In this document: positions 1-6,019 of the stretch, in pieces
Numbering within the stretch: position 1 is the first letter of the stretch
How the letters are laid out: every line of letters begins with the position of its first letter
The notes under the pieces: generated by a model
The model's database searches: none
Seen by the model: the letters and a program-made list of their open reading frames with translations, nothing else
What the model was told of the DNA's origin: nothing
Assembly: GCA_946007445.1 (NCBI GenBank)
Contig: CAMGAL010000036.1
Location: 1-11,492 of the forward strand
DNA: 11,492 nucleotides
Reading direction: 5' to 3'
Origin: an uncultured Mediterranea sp.
Lineage (GTDB): Bacteria > Bacteroidota > Bacteroidia > Bacteroidales > Bacteroidaceae
Position numbers and translations under genes: made by a program

Positions 1-76
1 CCATACTTCCAAACCACTTCGAAGCATCTTTCTTGACACCCACACCCTCCAACCCTGTATTCGGGAAATTTATGCC

Positions 77-84
77 TATTTTTG
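77..84 (+). promoter_or_regulatory. Possible -7 promoter box for the small peptide gene
   Basis: TATTTTTG matches the Bacteroidetes -7 consensus TAnnTTTG exactly and lies about 40 bases before the first ATG of the small peptide gene. I see no convincing TTTG -33 box 19-21 bases upstream, so the call rests on one box. If real, it would drive the peptide gene and perhaps the lipoprotein gene behind it, because the gap between those two genes has no TAnnTTTG box. Confidence 0.35.
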
Positions 85-124
85 TGCACTCTAAACAGAA
101 ATTCTATATTATTAACTAACTAAA

Positions 125-280
125 ATGTATATGAGTATGAAAATGGAAATGAAGTATGTGGCTCCGGAGGTGGAAATCGTGGAGACACTCGTCGAAGTGG
201 GCTTCGCTGGAAGCGTCGGCGAAAACGAAACTGGAGGAAACTTCGGTGGCGGCGGTGTCAACGAGACTCCCGATTTCTAA
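125..280 (+). CDS. Small uncharacterised Bacteroidetes peptide (51 aa)
   Basis: This short frame has five possible ATG starts in alternation (residues 1, 3, 5, 7 and 9) and then reads KYVAPEVEIVETLVEVGFAG, followed by a Gly/Asn/Glu-rich tail ending in Asp-Phe. From memory, many 40-60 residue Bacteroidetes peptides share this layout: a Tyr-x-Ala-Pro-Glu-x-Glu start, an acidic and hydrophobic middle, a Gly-Phe-Ala-x-Ser element and a Gly-rich acidic tail. They are often found near fimbrillin-like lipoprotein genes. No signal peptide, membrane segment or catalytic motif is visible, and the function is unknown. Homologues usually begin just before Lys-Tyr, so position 149 (43 aa) is an alternative start. 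The large lipoprotein gene follows 134 bases downstream on the same strand, which suggests a linked role. Confidence that it is translated is moderate to good because the family resemblance is specific. Confidence 0.62.
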   Translation: MYMSMKMEMKYVAPEVEIVETLVEVGFAGSVGENETGGNFGGGGVNETPDF

Positions 281-290
281 TCTTCAGAAC

Positions 291-306
291 CAGGCCGGAG
301 GGCCTG
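291..306 (+). other. Short GC-rich hairpin after the small peptide gene
   Basis: CAGGCC and GGCCTG form a perfect 6-bp stem around the loop GGAG, 10 bases after the peptide stop codon. The downstream bases are A-rich and not T-rich, so it does not look like a standard intrinsic terminator. It could be a processing site, or partial attenuation between the peptide gene and the lipoprotein gene. Confidence 0.35.
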
Positions 307-375
307 AAATAATGAATACCCTGTGCAACCCAAGGATATGATTGATCTGCCAAGGTGTACAGGAATGAAACTTAG

Positions 376-388
376 GTTGTGACACAAC
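376..388. promoter_or_regulatory. 13-bp palindrome upstream of the lipoprotein gene
   Basis: GTTGTG-A-CACAAC is a perfect 6-bp inverted repeat around one central base. It ends 26 bases before the lipoprotein ATG at 415, inside the upstream gap. It could be an operator for a dimeric regulator, or chance. No known binding-site family is recognised. Confidence 0.25.
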
Positions 389-414
389 TAATAATAATTA
401 ATTTATCAAAAACA

Positions 415-3192
415 ATGAGAACAAAACATGTTTTATTGGCACTTGCAATGCCCGCATTGTTTGCTGCCTGCTCATCGGAAGATGATTTTCAACTGGACAA
501 TGGCGCTGCGTCCTTGAAAGGAAGAAAACTGATTGACACGGATCTCGTGTTCAACTTTGACAAGCAAGCCAACACCCGCCTCTCTGTCGGTGACGGCGCT
601 ATCGTGCTCGATACGAAGGACCAGGTGGCTGCTGCCTTGATTGACAAAGTTGGAACGCCGGGTGTCAATGGTTACGAGATTACTGACGGTATTGCGACGA
701 ACCACCCCTTCTCTCTGGAAAATGGCTTGTGGAAAACACCCTCACGCCTGGTGGAAGGTAACTACCTCTTCTACTACCAGTACAACCCCGCACTGAATGG
801 TAGTCGCAAAAAAGCGGTACCTTACAGCATCAATCAGGTGCAGTACGCTTACGACACGAAGGATGCGAACAAGACTTTCAACTCTATTCAGGCCATTCAA
901 GATAATGCCATGGGTATTGGTTATGCTTTCCTTAAAGCTGATAACAAAGGTGAGACAGCTGAAAAGGTAAACGTGAATATGTACAACCTCTTCGCTTTCT
1001 TGAAGTTCAAGATTACCAGCAATATCAGTGGCCTGGAGGTACAACAGATTCTTGTGAAGAGAGGTGAAAGCGGAAAGCAGTTCAGTCTGTCTGGTACACT
1101 GTCGAACACCAAGATTGCGACTCAAGGAAGCAAAAAAGTGGGTGATGTAACCAATGCAGGTGTACTTGTTCCGGTGGACAGGGATGGACAACCGTCAGAC
1201 CCTGCACATAAGTACACGGCGGACTTCGGAACTCCAGCCGGCACGGGCTCTGACTATGTCATCATCAGCCTTCCCGATGTGGCTGCTACCAGCACTGCCA
1301 AGGAAGTATATATGGTAATTCCTGCTCAGAACTATGCAAATGACGAAACTGGTGCTGCTAATAATAATGGTGCAGAGTTCGTTATTGACGTGTATACCAA
1401 CAAGGGAGTGTACAGCAAAAGTGTGGAACTGAGACACTATGGTGCAAATAATACCCTGGGTGATGTGGACTATTCAGAAATCACAATGGGTACCGTGGTG
1501 AACATCACGTTGCCTATCAGTGGAACACTGAAAGCTGCTGAAAACTATTTCGTGGGTAATGCAGAAGAATGGAGCAAAATGTTGGAATCTGTTCCTGCTG
1601 TAGATGAAGATGAGGAAGATGCTCCTTTGTTAAACATCACCCTGCTGGGCGATGTAGAGCTGAGCGGAAGCGATATTGCAAAAGTGAAGACTACCAATGC
1701 CAAGGACTATATGTTGAACGTGAGCGGAGGAAAAATGATTCTGACTAGCGATGCAACGTTGGAAATGGCAGTTGTGGAAAATGTGAAGGTAAATGCCGGT
1801 GTAACGGCTGCTTTCGGAGAAGACACTGAGATTACCGGCACTTTGACTAATTTGGGCGTGTTCAATGCAGAGGGCGTGTCTTCTATCAAAACACTGGTTA
1901 ACGGAACTGCTGTCGGAGAAAACGACAAAAAAACAAATAATGGAGGAGTAAAGGTGGATGTAAAGGCAGACGTAGTAGTTGAAAACTTTACGAACTATGC
2001 TAGCGGCAGCAACTACAAGGGCGTAGGAAACAATGCGTTGGTGACTGTGGCATCTGGTGTGGTTCTGAAAGTAAACGGAACGAACTACGGTACCATCGAA
2101 AACAACGGGTTCTTGTATGCTGATACTGACCTGTATAATAATGGTTCGAAAGCGTTAATTTCCAACAGCGGCGTACTGTCAAACGTTGCAGGTGGTGCTA
2201 CCAATGGAATTGATAACTCGGGTACAATCGAAGCTAAGGAAGGATCAACCGTGGTAGTTGATGAAAACGCAATTGATGGTACGGTGGGTCTGATAACTTA
2301 TGTGAACGGAGCAAACGTAAGTGTGACGAACACCAAGGGTAAAATTGCCTATGTCATTACAAGCGACTTCTTGCTGGTAAAGAACCCACAGTACAACACC
2401 TTGGTTTTGGATGGTATTTCTTGGACATTAAACAAAAAAGTTACTGAAGAAACACCTAACTCGACTCCGTTCGACGTGAAAGATTATTGTAAGGTAGGAA
2501 ATATCGTTCTGAAGAATGGTGCAAGCATTGACCTGGGCTTGAGCTCAGCAGCTCTCGACCTGATTGAGGTTGAAGGAATGAATAACACAATTGTTACCGG
2601 AACGGATGGTCAGAGCGTTGAAACCCTAAAGGTGAACGCAAAGAGCTATGTGTTGATTCCCATCAACTCGAAGGTAACAGTGAGTGGTACGACAACTACA
2701 ACCGGTCTGAGAAACAGCGGATCAATCAATGTGGGTGGTACACTGATTTACGAGAACCAAGGTGTAGCAGTGGGTACATTGCTCGGAACGGGAACAATTA
2801 CGGCAAACGAGGGATCGATTACTAGTGCAGATGCCGCGACTTTGTACGCTCCTGGATTTTATAATGCATATAGTGGAGGAATAAGCACCATCAAAAAAAT
2901 CGAGGGTACTGGAACGGTAGAATTGAAGGGTAACAGTACTTATGGTGTTGTCATTGAAAAGGACGGTGTGTCAGGAGCAACCTTGAAGTTCACTTCTGTG
3001 CCGAACAGTATTACGCTGGGTAAAGAGGGAGAAGCAGAAACGTACTCATGGGCTCTGACAATGCCTGATGAAATCTCATTCATAAAATATAAAAACGAAG
3101 AGGATGCGTTGGGAAGTATAACGGTGTGGATCAATGGTCAATCAAAGACTTACACCTGGAGTACTACCTCGAAAACATATCAGAAGCCCTAA
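415..3192 (+). CDS. Large surface lipoprotein, fimbrillin-like domain plus beta-helix-like repeats (925 aa)
   Basis: The ATG at 415 is chosen because it opens a lipoprotein signal peptide: Arg-Thr-Lys, a hydrophobic stretch, then Phe-Ala-Ala-Cys with Cys19 as the lipid-bearing residue. An upstream in-frame GTG at 379 would bury this signal. Ser-Ser-Glu-Asp-Asp after the Cys fits the Bacteroidetes signal for export to the cell surface. Residues about 30-375 look like a fimbrillin (Mfa/FimA-like) domain: an early Thr-Arg-Leu segment, Gly-Leu-Trp-Lys before a Gly-Asn-Tyr-x-Phe-Tyr-Tyr strand, and an Ala-Phe-Leu-Lys-Phe-Lys-Ile strand. An acidic linker (VDEDEEDA) follows. Residues about 410-860 are Gly/Asn/Thr/Val-rich with recurring Asn-x-Gly-x-Ile-x-Asn-x-Gly turns, as in beta-helical adhesins. 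I see no type IX sorting domain and no catalytic motif. A role in adhesion or a pilus-like surface structure is inferred. The gene is more A+T-rich than the genes to its right. Confidence 0.85.
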   Translation: MRTKHVLLALAMPALFAACSSEDDFQLDNGAASLKGRKLIDTDLVFNFDKQANTRLSVGDGAIVLDTKDQVAAALIDKVGTPGVNGYEITDGIATNHPFSLENGLWKTPSRLVEGNYLFYYQYNPALNGSRKKAVPYSINQVQYAYDTKDANKTFNSIQAIQDNAMGIGYAFLKADNKGETAEKVNVNMYNLFAFLKFKITSNISGLEVQQILVKRGESGKQFSLSGTLSNTKIATQGSKKVGDVTNAGVLVPVDRDGQPSDPAHKYTADFGTPAGTGSDYVIISLPDVAATSTAKEVYMVIPAQNYANDETGAANNNGAEFVIDVYTNKGVYSKSVELRHYGANNTLGDVDYSEITMGTVVNITLPISGTLKAAENYFVGNAEEWSKMLESVPAVDEDEEDAPLLNITLLGDVELSGSDIAKVKTTNAKDYMLNVSGGKMILTSDATLEMAVVENVKVNAGVTAAFGEDTEITGTLTNLGVFNAEGVSSIKTLVNGTAVGENDKKTNNGGVKVDVKADVVVENFTNYASGSNYKGVGNNALVTVASGVVLKVNGTNYGTIENNGFLYADTDLYNNGSKALISNSGVLSNVAGGATNGIDNSGTIEAKEGSTVVVDENAIDGTVGLITYVNGANVSVTNTKGKIAYVITSDFLLVKNPQYNTLVLDGISWTLNKKVTEETPNSTPFDVKDYCKVGNIVLKNGASIDLGLSSAALDLIEVEGMNNTIVTGTDGQSVETLKVNAKSYVLIPINSKVTVSGTTTTTGLRNSGSINVGGTLIYENQGVAVGTLLGTGTITANEGSITSADAATLYAPGFYNAYSGGISTIKKIEGTGTVELKGNSTYGVVIEKDGVSGATLKFTSVPNSITLGKEGEAETYSWALTMPDEISFIKYKNEEDALGSITVWINGQSKTYTWSTTSKTYQKP

Positions 3193-3220
3193 TAAAGAAG
3201 GAAAATTAAAAGAATAAACA

Positions 3221-3258
3221 AGTGGGCTGGGATTTATTCCCGGCCTACTTTATTTTTT
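3221..3258 (+). terminator. Intrinsic terminator of the lipoprotein gene
   Basis: Bases 3221-3232 pair with 3238-3249 in a 12-bp stem with two G-T pairs around the loop TTTAT. A T-rich run follows at once (3250-3258). It lies 28 bases after the tandem TAA TAA stop of the lipoprotein gene and has the form of a strong rho-independent terminator. Confidence 0.88.
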
Positions 3259-3539
3259 GGAATATCGAGTCAACACTTACCTTTACTGGGGAGAATAGAA
3301 GGTGGGATATTTGAATCAATTGAAATTTGCTTTTCGTTAGGAAAAAGAGGAACCCGTGTCCATCGGGTTGTGTGTATACTCAGACTTTGATAAGGAAAGT
3401 GAACTAATTCAACAATACAAGACAGATAGCGACGGCATTTACTGGCATATAATGGTCTATTTGCAAAATTCCATCCTCCTGACAATCAGCACCTTTGAAA
3501 TTTGCAAATCACGCAAAATGCAGGGTGCAAGTACACCTC

Positions 3540-3583
3540 AACTATTCCTCAAGTATTCCGCAACTATTCCGCAACTATTCCGG
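3540..3583. repeat. 11-bp tandem repeat, four copies
   Basis: Four consecutive 11-bp units are present: AACTATTCCTC, AAGTATTCCGC, AACTATTCCGC and AACTATTCCGG. The middle two differ at one base. The unit is too short and has no spacers, so this is not a CRISPR array. Its copy number may vary between strains through slippage. Confidence 0.85.
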
Positions 3584-3682
3584 AGGGCTTGTTTGGGTAT
3601 GGTTTAGGGGTGATAAATATACTTACAAATGGGAATCGTTGAGAGGTAGTTGGGGGATGATTGAGAAAGAGATGGGATGGAG

Positions 3683-3715
3683 ATTCCTCGACTTCGCTGC
3701 GCTTCGCTCGGAATG
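3683..3715. repeat. REP-like intergenic palindromic element
   Basis: ATTCC at the left end pairs with GGAAT at the right end around a core made of repeated CTTCGCT/GCTTCGCT pieces. Elements of this style (TTCGCTGCGCTTCGCTCGGAATGA) are dispersed in gaps of many bacterial genomes. I infer that this is one copy of a dispersed family. The core GCTTCGCTC also occurs in the repeat-rich gap near 11132. Confidence 0.45.
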
Positions 3716-3731
3716 ACGGGAAAGGGGCGGA

Positions 3732-3763
3732 TTTGCATATCTCAAAAAAAATACTTATCTTTG
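3732..3763 (+). promoter_or_regulatory. Bacteroidetes primary-sigma promoter of the queuosine operon
   Basis: TTTG at 3732-3735 is followed after exactly 20 bases by TATCTTTG at 3756-3763. This is a full match to the Bacteroidetes promoter form TTTG-N19-21-TAnnTTTG. Transcription should begin near 3768-3771, leaving a leader of about 45 bases that holds little besides the riboswitch. Confidence 0.85.
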
Positions 3764-3777
3764 CAGCCCGAAAACCA

Positions 3778-3812
3778 ACGTGTATTCCAGACCACCACGT
3801 AAAAAACAGGAG
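3778..3812 (+). promoter_or_regulatory. preQ1-I riboswitch in the leader of the QPTR gene
   Basis: A 5-bp stem (ACGTG 3778-3782 with CACGT 3796-3800) closes a 13-base loop, TATTCCAGACCAC. Six A residues and CAGGAG follow. This is the preQ1-I layout: a short P1 stem, a C-rich loop of the UUC...ACCA type, then an A-rich tail that packs on P1 and ends in a segment pairing back to the loop. Here loop UUCC (3785-3788) can pair with GGAG (3809-3812), which lies within the ribosome binding site just before the ATG at 3815. Binding of preQ1 would therefore hide the ribosome binding site. A clear Shine-Dalgarno sequence is unusual in Bacteroidetes, which fits this switch role. The genes behind it (transporter, queC, queF) are the expected targets. 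Confidence 0.8.
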
Positions 3813-3814
3813 CG

Positions 3815-4441
3815 ATGAAGGAAAAAGTATCTATTCTATTTATGCTGGCAGGCATACTGTTCTGCGTATGCCTGATAACAGCCAATCTACTTGAAACCAA
3901 ACTGATAGAGGTGTGCGGACTGACCTTGACGGCCGGTCTGCTGGTGTTTCCCATCTCCTACATCCTGAACGACTGCATCGTGGAGGTGTGGGGCTTCCGC
4001 CGCGCGCGGATGGTAATCTACTGCGGATTTGCCATGAACGCCCTGGTGGTGCTGCTGGGACTGCTGGCCGTACACCTGCCCTCGGCCGAGGGATGGGAAG
4101 GCGAGGCACACTTCAACTTCGTGTTCGGCCTGGCGCCGCGCATCGTGGTGGCCAGCCTGGCGGCCTTCCTGACGGGCAGCCTGCTGAATGCCTGGGTGAT
4201 GAGCCGCATGAAGCAGGCACACGGCGAACGGCGATTCTCGCTGCGGGCCATCTGGAGCACGGTGGTGGGTGAGGCGGCCGACTCGGTGGTGTTCTTCCCC
4301 ATCGCCTTCGGCGGTCTGCTGGGGTGGCGCGAACTGGCGGGGCTGATGGCGGCCCAGGTGGTGCTGAAGACAGCCTACGAGGTGGTGGTGCTGCCCCTGA
4401 CTCTACTGACAGTAAGGACATTAAAACGAATAGAATCATGA
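3815..4441 (+). CDS. yhhQ: Queuosine precursor transporter (YhhQ/QPTR family, 208 aa)
   Basis: This is a membrane protein of the VUT/QPTR family (formerly DUF165), known to import queuosine precursors such as preQ0 and preQ1. About six hydrophobic segments are visible, near residues 7-27, 36-55, 64-85, 108-127, 153-172 and 178-198. Family-type motifs include Ala-Asn-Leu-Leu-Glu-Thr-Lys after the first helix, Phe-Pro-Ile-Ser-Tyr-Ile-Leu-Asn-Asp with Glu-Val-Trp-Gly after the second, and Gly-Glu-Ala-Ala-Asp-Ser late in the protein. The length is normal. The ATG follows AGGAG closely, inside the riboswitch leader. The stop codon overlaps the start of queC by four bases (ATGA, 4438-4441), so the two are probably translationally coupled. 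The exact substrate cannot be read from the sequence. Confidence 0.9.
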   Translation: MKEKVSILFMLAGILFCVCLITANLLETKLIEVCGLTLTAGLLVFPISYILNDCIVEVWGFRRARMVIYCGFAMNALVVLLGLLAVHLPSAEGWEGEAHFNFVFGLAPRIVVASLAAFLTGSLLNAWVMSRMKQAHGERRFSLRAIWSTVVGEAADSVVFFPIAFGGLLGWRELAGLMAAQVVLKTAYEVVVLPLTLLTVRTLKRIES

Positions 4442-5094
4442 ACAAAGAGAGTGCTTTGGTGGTGTTCAGCGGTGGGCAGGACTCCACCACCTGCCTGTTT
4501 TGGGCCAAGGAACAATTCAAGAAGGTGTATGCGTTGAGCTTCCTCTACGGACAGAAGCATCGGCACGAGGTGGACCTGGCGCGGGAGATAGCCCGCAAGG
4601 CCGGCGTGGAGTGGGACGTGATGGACGTGTCGTTCATCGGTCGGCTGGGACATAACTCACTGACGGACACATCGATGGTGATGGACCAGGTGAAGCCAGC
4701 CGACGGGCCTCCGAACACCTTCGTGCCGGGGCGGAACCTCTTCTTCCTGAGCATCGCGGCGGTGTATGCGCGAGAGCGGGGCATCAACCACCTGGTGACG
4801 GGGGTGTCGCAGACGGACTTCAGCGGCTACCCCGACTGCCGCGACGCCTTCATCAAGTCGCTCAACGTGACGCTGAACCTGGCCATGGACGAGCAGTTTG
4901 TCATCCACACCCCTCTGATGTGGATTGACAAGGCGGAGACCTGGGCGCTGGCCGACCGGCTGGGCGTACTGGACTTGGTGCGCCACGAGACGCTGACCTG
5001 CTACATCCGCATCCCCGGCGACGGGTGCGGGCACTGTTGGGCCTGCCTGCTGCGGCGGGAGGGGCTGGAGAAGTATTTGGCTGGGAGGTGCTAA
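4438..5094 (+). CDS. queC: 7-cyano-7-deazaguanine (preQ0) synthase QueC (218 aa)
   Basis: QueC converts 7-carboxy-7-deazaguanine to preQ0 with ATP and ammonia in the queuosine tRNA-modification pathway. The PP-loop SGGQDST at residues 11-17 binds ATP. Four Cys near the C-terminus (188, 197, 200, 203; CX8CX2CX2C) form the family zinc site. An internal [11 protein letters not shown] segment is also typical of QueC. The ATG at 4438 is chosen because Asn-Lys-Glu and then the beta strand before the PP-loop follow it directly, and because it overlaps the transporter stop. A longer reading from 4324 only translates the transporter in another frame. Length and all key residues are normal. The gene sits in the preQ1-controlled operon with the transporter and queF. 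Confidence 0.96.
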   Translation: MNKESALVVFSGGQDSTTCLFWAKEQFKKVYALSFLYGQKHRHEVDLAREIARKAGVEWDVMDVSFIGRLGHNSLTDTSMVMDQVKPADGPPNTFVPGRNLFFLSIAAVYARERGINHLVTGVSQTDFSGYPDCRDAFIKSLNVTLNLAMDEQFVIHTPLMWIDKAETWALADRLGVLDLVRHETLTCYIRIPGDGCGHCWACLLRREGLEKYLAGRC

Positions 5095-5111
5095 GGAGTT
5101 CACAGCGGGGC

Positions 5112-5198
5112 ATCATTCATGGAATCTACCTATCCTTGTGCTCCCTACCACCCCGTCACTCCGTGACACCCCTCCTCCGCAAGGAAGAGGGGAGTTAG
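5112..5198. repeat. Hairpin-rich intergenic repeat, copy 1 (after queC)
   Basis: The element starts ATCATTCATGG, continues with a C-rich strand and ends AGGGGAGTT. It carries two hairpins: GTCAC-TCC-GTGAC (5155-5167), and CCCCTC with GAGGGG plus inner TCC/GGA around a GCAA loop (5169-5192). The same order of landmarks recurs after queF at 5786-5903, so this is a dispersed repeat and not a queC-specific signal. It lies within the 223-base gap between queC and queF. Confidence 0.6.
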
Positions 5199-5232
5199 AT
5201 ACCTTGGACAAACAGGAAGTACCCATTCTCCA

Positions 5233-5253
5233 TGGGCAGCAAAGCCCTGCCCA
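5233..5253. other. Perfect 7-bp hairpin between queC and queF
   Basis: TGGGCAG and CTGCCCA pair around the loop CAAAGCC. No T-run follows on the + strand, so it is not a clear terminator and queF may still be read from the upstream promoter. It could stabilise or process the transcript, or be part of the neighbouring repeat. Confidence 0.4.
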
Positions 5254-5317
5254 CAGCGCCATCATTGGAGGGAGAGAGTAGAAAAATAGATTGTATCGAA
5301 AAGGAAATAGAAAAGCA

Positions 5318-5779
5318 ATGAGAGAAGAGTTGAAAGAACAACTGACCCTGCTGGGCGGAAAGACCGTGTACAGGCAGGACTATGCGCCGGAGGTGCTGGA
5401 GGCCTTCGACAACAAGCATCGCGAGAACGACTACTGGGTACGGTTCAACTGCCCCGAGTTCACCAGCCTCTGCCCCATCACGGGCCAGCCGGACTTTGCG
5501 GAGATACGCATCAGCTACATCCCCGACGTCAAGATGGTGGAGAGTAAGAGCCTGAAGCTCTACCTGTTCAGCTTCCGCAACCACGGTGCCTTCCACGAGG
5601 ACTGCGTGAACATCATTATGAAGGACCTGATCCGGCTGATGGATCCCAAGTACATCGAGGTGACGGGGTTCTTCACGCCGCGCGGCGGCATCTCCATCTA
5701 TCCCTATGCCAACTATGGCCGGCCGGGCAGCTGCTACGAGGAGCTGGCAAGGAAGCGGCTGTTTGAGAGGGAGGGGTGA
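5318..5779 (+). CDS. queF: NADPH-dependent preQ0 reductase QueF, short type (153 aa)
   Basis: QueF reduces the nitrile of preQ0 to the aminomethyl group of preQ1, the step before insertion into tRNA. Cys52 in [10 protein letters not shown] is the expected nucleophile that forms a thioimide with preQ0, and Asp59 is the expected acid. The QueF signature [14 protein letters not shown] spans residues 75-88, followed by a His-Gly-Ala-Phe-His-Glu segment. The length fits the single-domain type found in Bacillus and not the longer E. coli type. I chose the ATG at 5318. A TTG at 5291 would add nine residues that do not look conserved. It lies 223 bases after queC with a repeat between, so it is probably the last gene of the preQ1-controlled operon, though I cannot exclude a promoter in the gap. 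Confidence 0.95.
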   Translation: MREELKEQLTLLGGKTVYRQDYAPEVLEAFDNKHRENDYWVRFNCPEFTSLCPITGQPDFAEIRISYIPDVKMVESKSLKLYLFSFRNHGAFHEDCVNIIMKDLIRLMDPKYIEVTGFFTPRGGISIYPYANYGRPGSCYEELARKRLFEREG

Positions 5780-5785
5780 ATGGGA

Positions 5786-5903
5786 ATCATTCATGGGGTT
5801 ATCTATCCTGTATGTTCTCTACCACCTCGCCCGTACCGGGCACCAACCCTCTCCGGCTCTCCCGTTATCGGGAGAGAGCAACCTCCCAGGAGGAGGGGAG
5901 TTG
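5786..5903. repeat. Hairpin-rich intergenic repeat, copy 2 (after queF)
   Basis: The element opens with ATCATTCATGG, has CTATCCTGTATGTTCTCTAC where copy 1 has a similar string, and ends in GGAGGGGAGTT. Internal hairpins are GCCCG-TAC-CGGGC (5829-5841) and CTCTCCCG-TTAT-CGGGAGAG (5857-5876). It starts seven bases after the queF stop. The stems differ in sequence from copy 1 but keep their positions, which suggests selection for structure. Confidence 0.6.
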
Positions 5904-5921
5904 AATAGTGACTTTTCAGAC

Positions 5922-5941
5922 TGCCCCTTGACGAAGGGGCA
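5922..5941. other. 8-bp hairpin between queF and ferritin
   Basis: TGCCCCTT and AAGGGGCA pair around the loop GACG. It sits between the repeat after queF and the perfect hairpin at 5949-5974. It may help end transcription on either strand or belong to the repeat family. Confidence 0.45.
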
Positions 5942-5948
5942 TAGAAAA

Positions 5949-5974
5949 CGGGAGGGTATGTGGATACCCTCCCG
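5949..5974 (-). terminator. Terminator hairpin between queF and ferritin
   Basis: CGGGAGGGTAT (5949-5959) and ATACCCTCCCG (5964-5974) form a perfect 11-bp stem with a GTGG loop. On the minus strand the stem is followed by TTTTCTAT, so it suits termination of the ferritin transcript. On the + strand the following bases lack a T-run, but the hairpin may still block read-through from queF. It lies between the two convergent genes, 45 bases past the ferritin stop. Confidence 0.75.
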
Positions 5975-6019
5975 TCGCAGTGAAAAAATTGATGTCTACC
6001 CTTCAGCAGTAGGCGCGAA

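Larger units (their letters stand above)
3259..3731. other. Gene-poor spacer
   Basis: I see no recognisable gene in this stretch. Open frames near 3356-3607 and 3495-3716 give low-complexity or unfamiliar peptides. They run through the 11-bp tandem repeat and the REP-like palindrome, so they are unlikely to be coding. The spacer holds a 6-bp hairpin (AACCCG 3351-3356 with CGGGTT 3364-3369), the tandem repeat at 3540-3583 and the palindromic element at 3683-3715. A decayed gene or a small RNA cannot be ruled out. Confidence 0.5.

Noticed and set aside
1..120. Tail of an upstream gene (open frame 3-120)
   Set aside because: The 39-residue peptide has no recognisable features and runs through a promoter-like box, so it cannot be supported as coding.
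156..341. 61-codon frame over the small peptide gene
   Set aside because: It is the +1 shadow of the 125-280 frame, with a Trp/Arg/Ser-rich sequence unlike any family. The 125-280 frame has the recognisable peptide pattern.
3540..3583. Possible CRISPR array
   Set aside because: Units of 11 bp are directly joined with no spacers and there are no cas genes in the window.
3356..3716. Two overlapping small frames in the spacer (3356-3607 and 3495-3716)
   Set aside because: The products are unfamiliar, run through the tandem repeat and the REP-like element, and lack promoter boxes.
5233..5253. A second preQ1 riboswitch before queF
   Set aside because: The hairpin has a 7-bp stem and a CAAAGCC loop, without the C-rich loop plus A-rich tail of preQ1 aptamers, and it lies 64 bases before the start codon.
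5291..5317. TTG start giving a longer QueF
   Set aside because: The extra nine residues are basic and not typical. The ATG at 5318 gives the usual length and start of the family.
5195..5794. Long minus-strand frame opposite queF
   Set aside because: It lies entirely opposite the well-supported queF gene and repeat DNA. It is a by-product of G+C-rich codon use and has no recognisable motifs.
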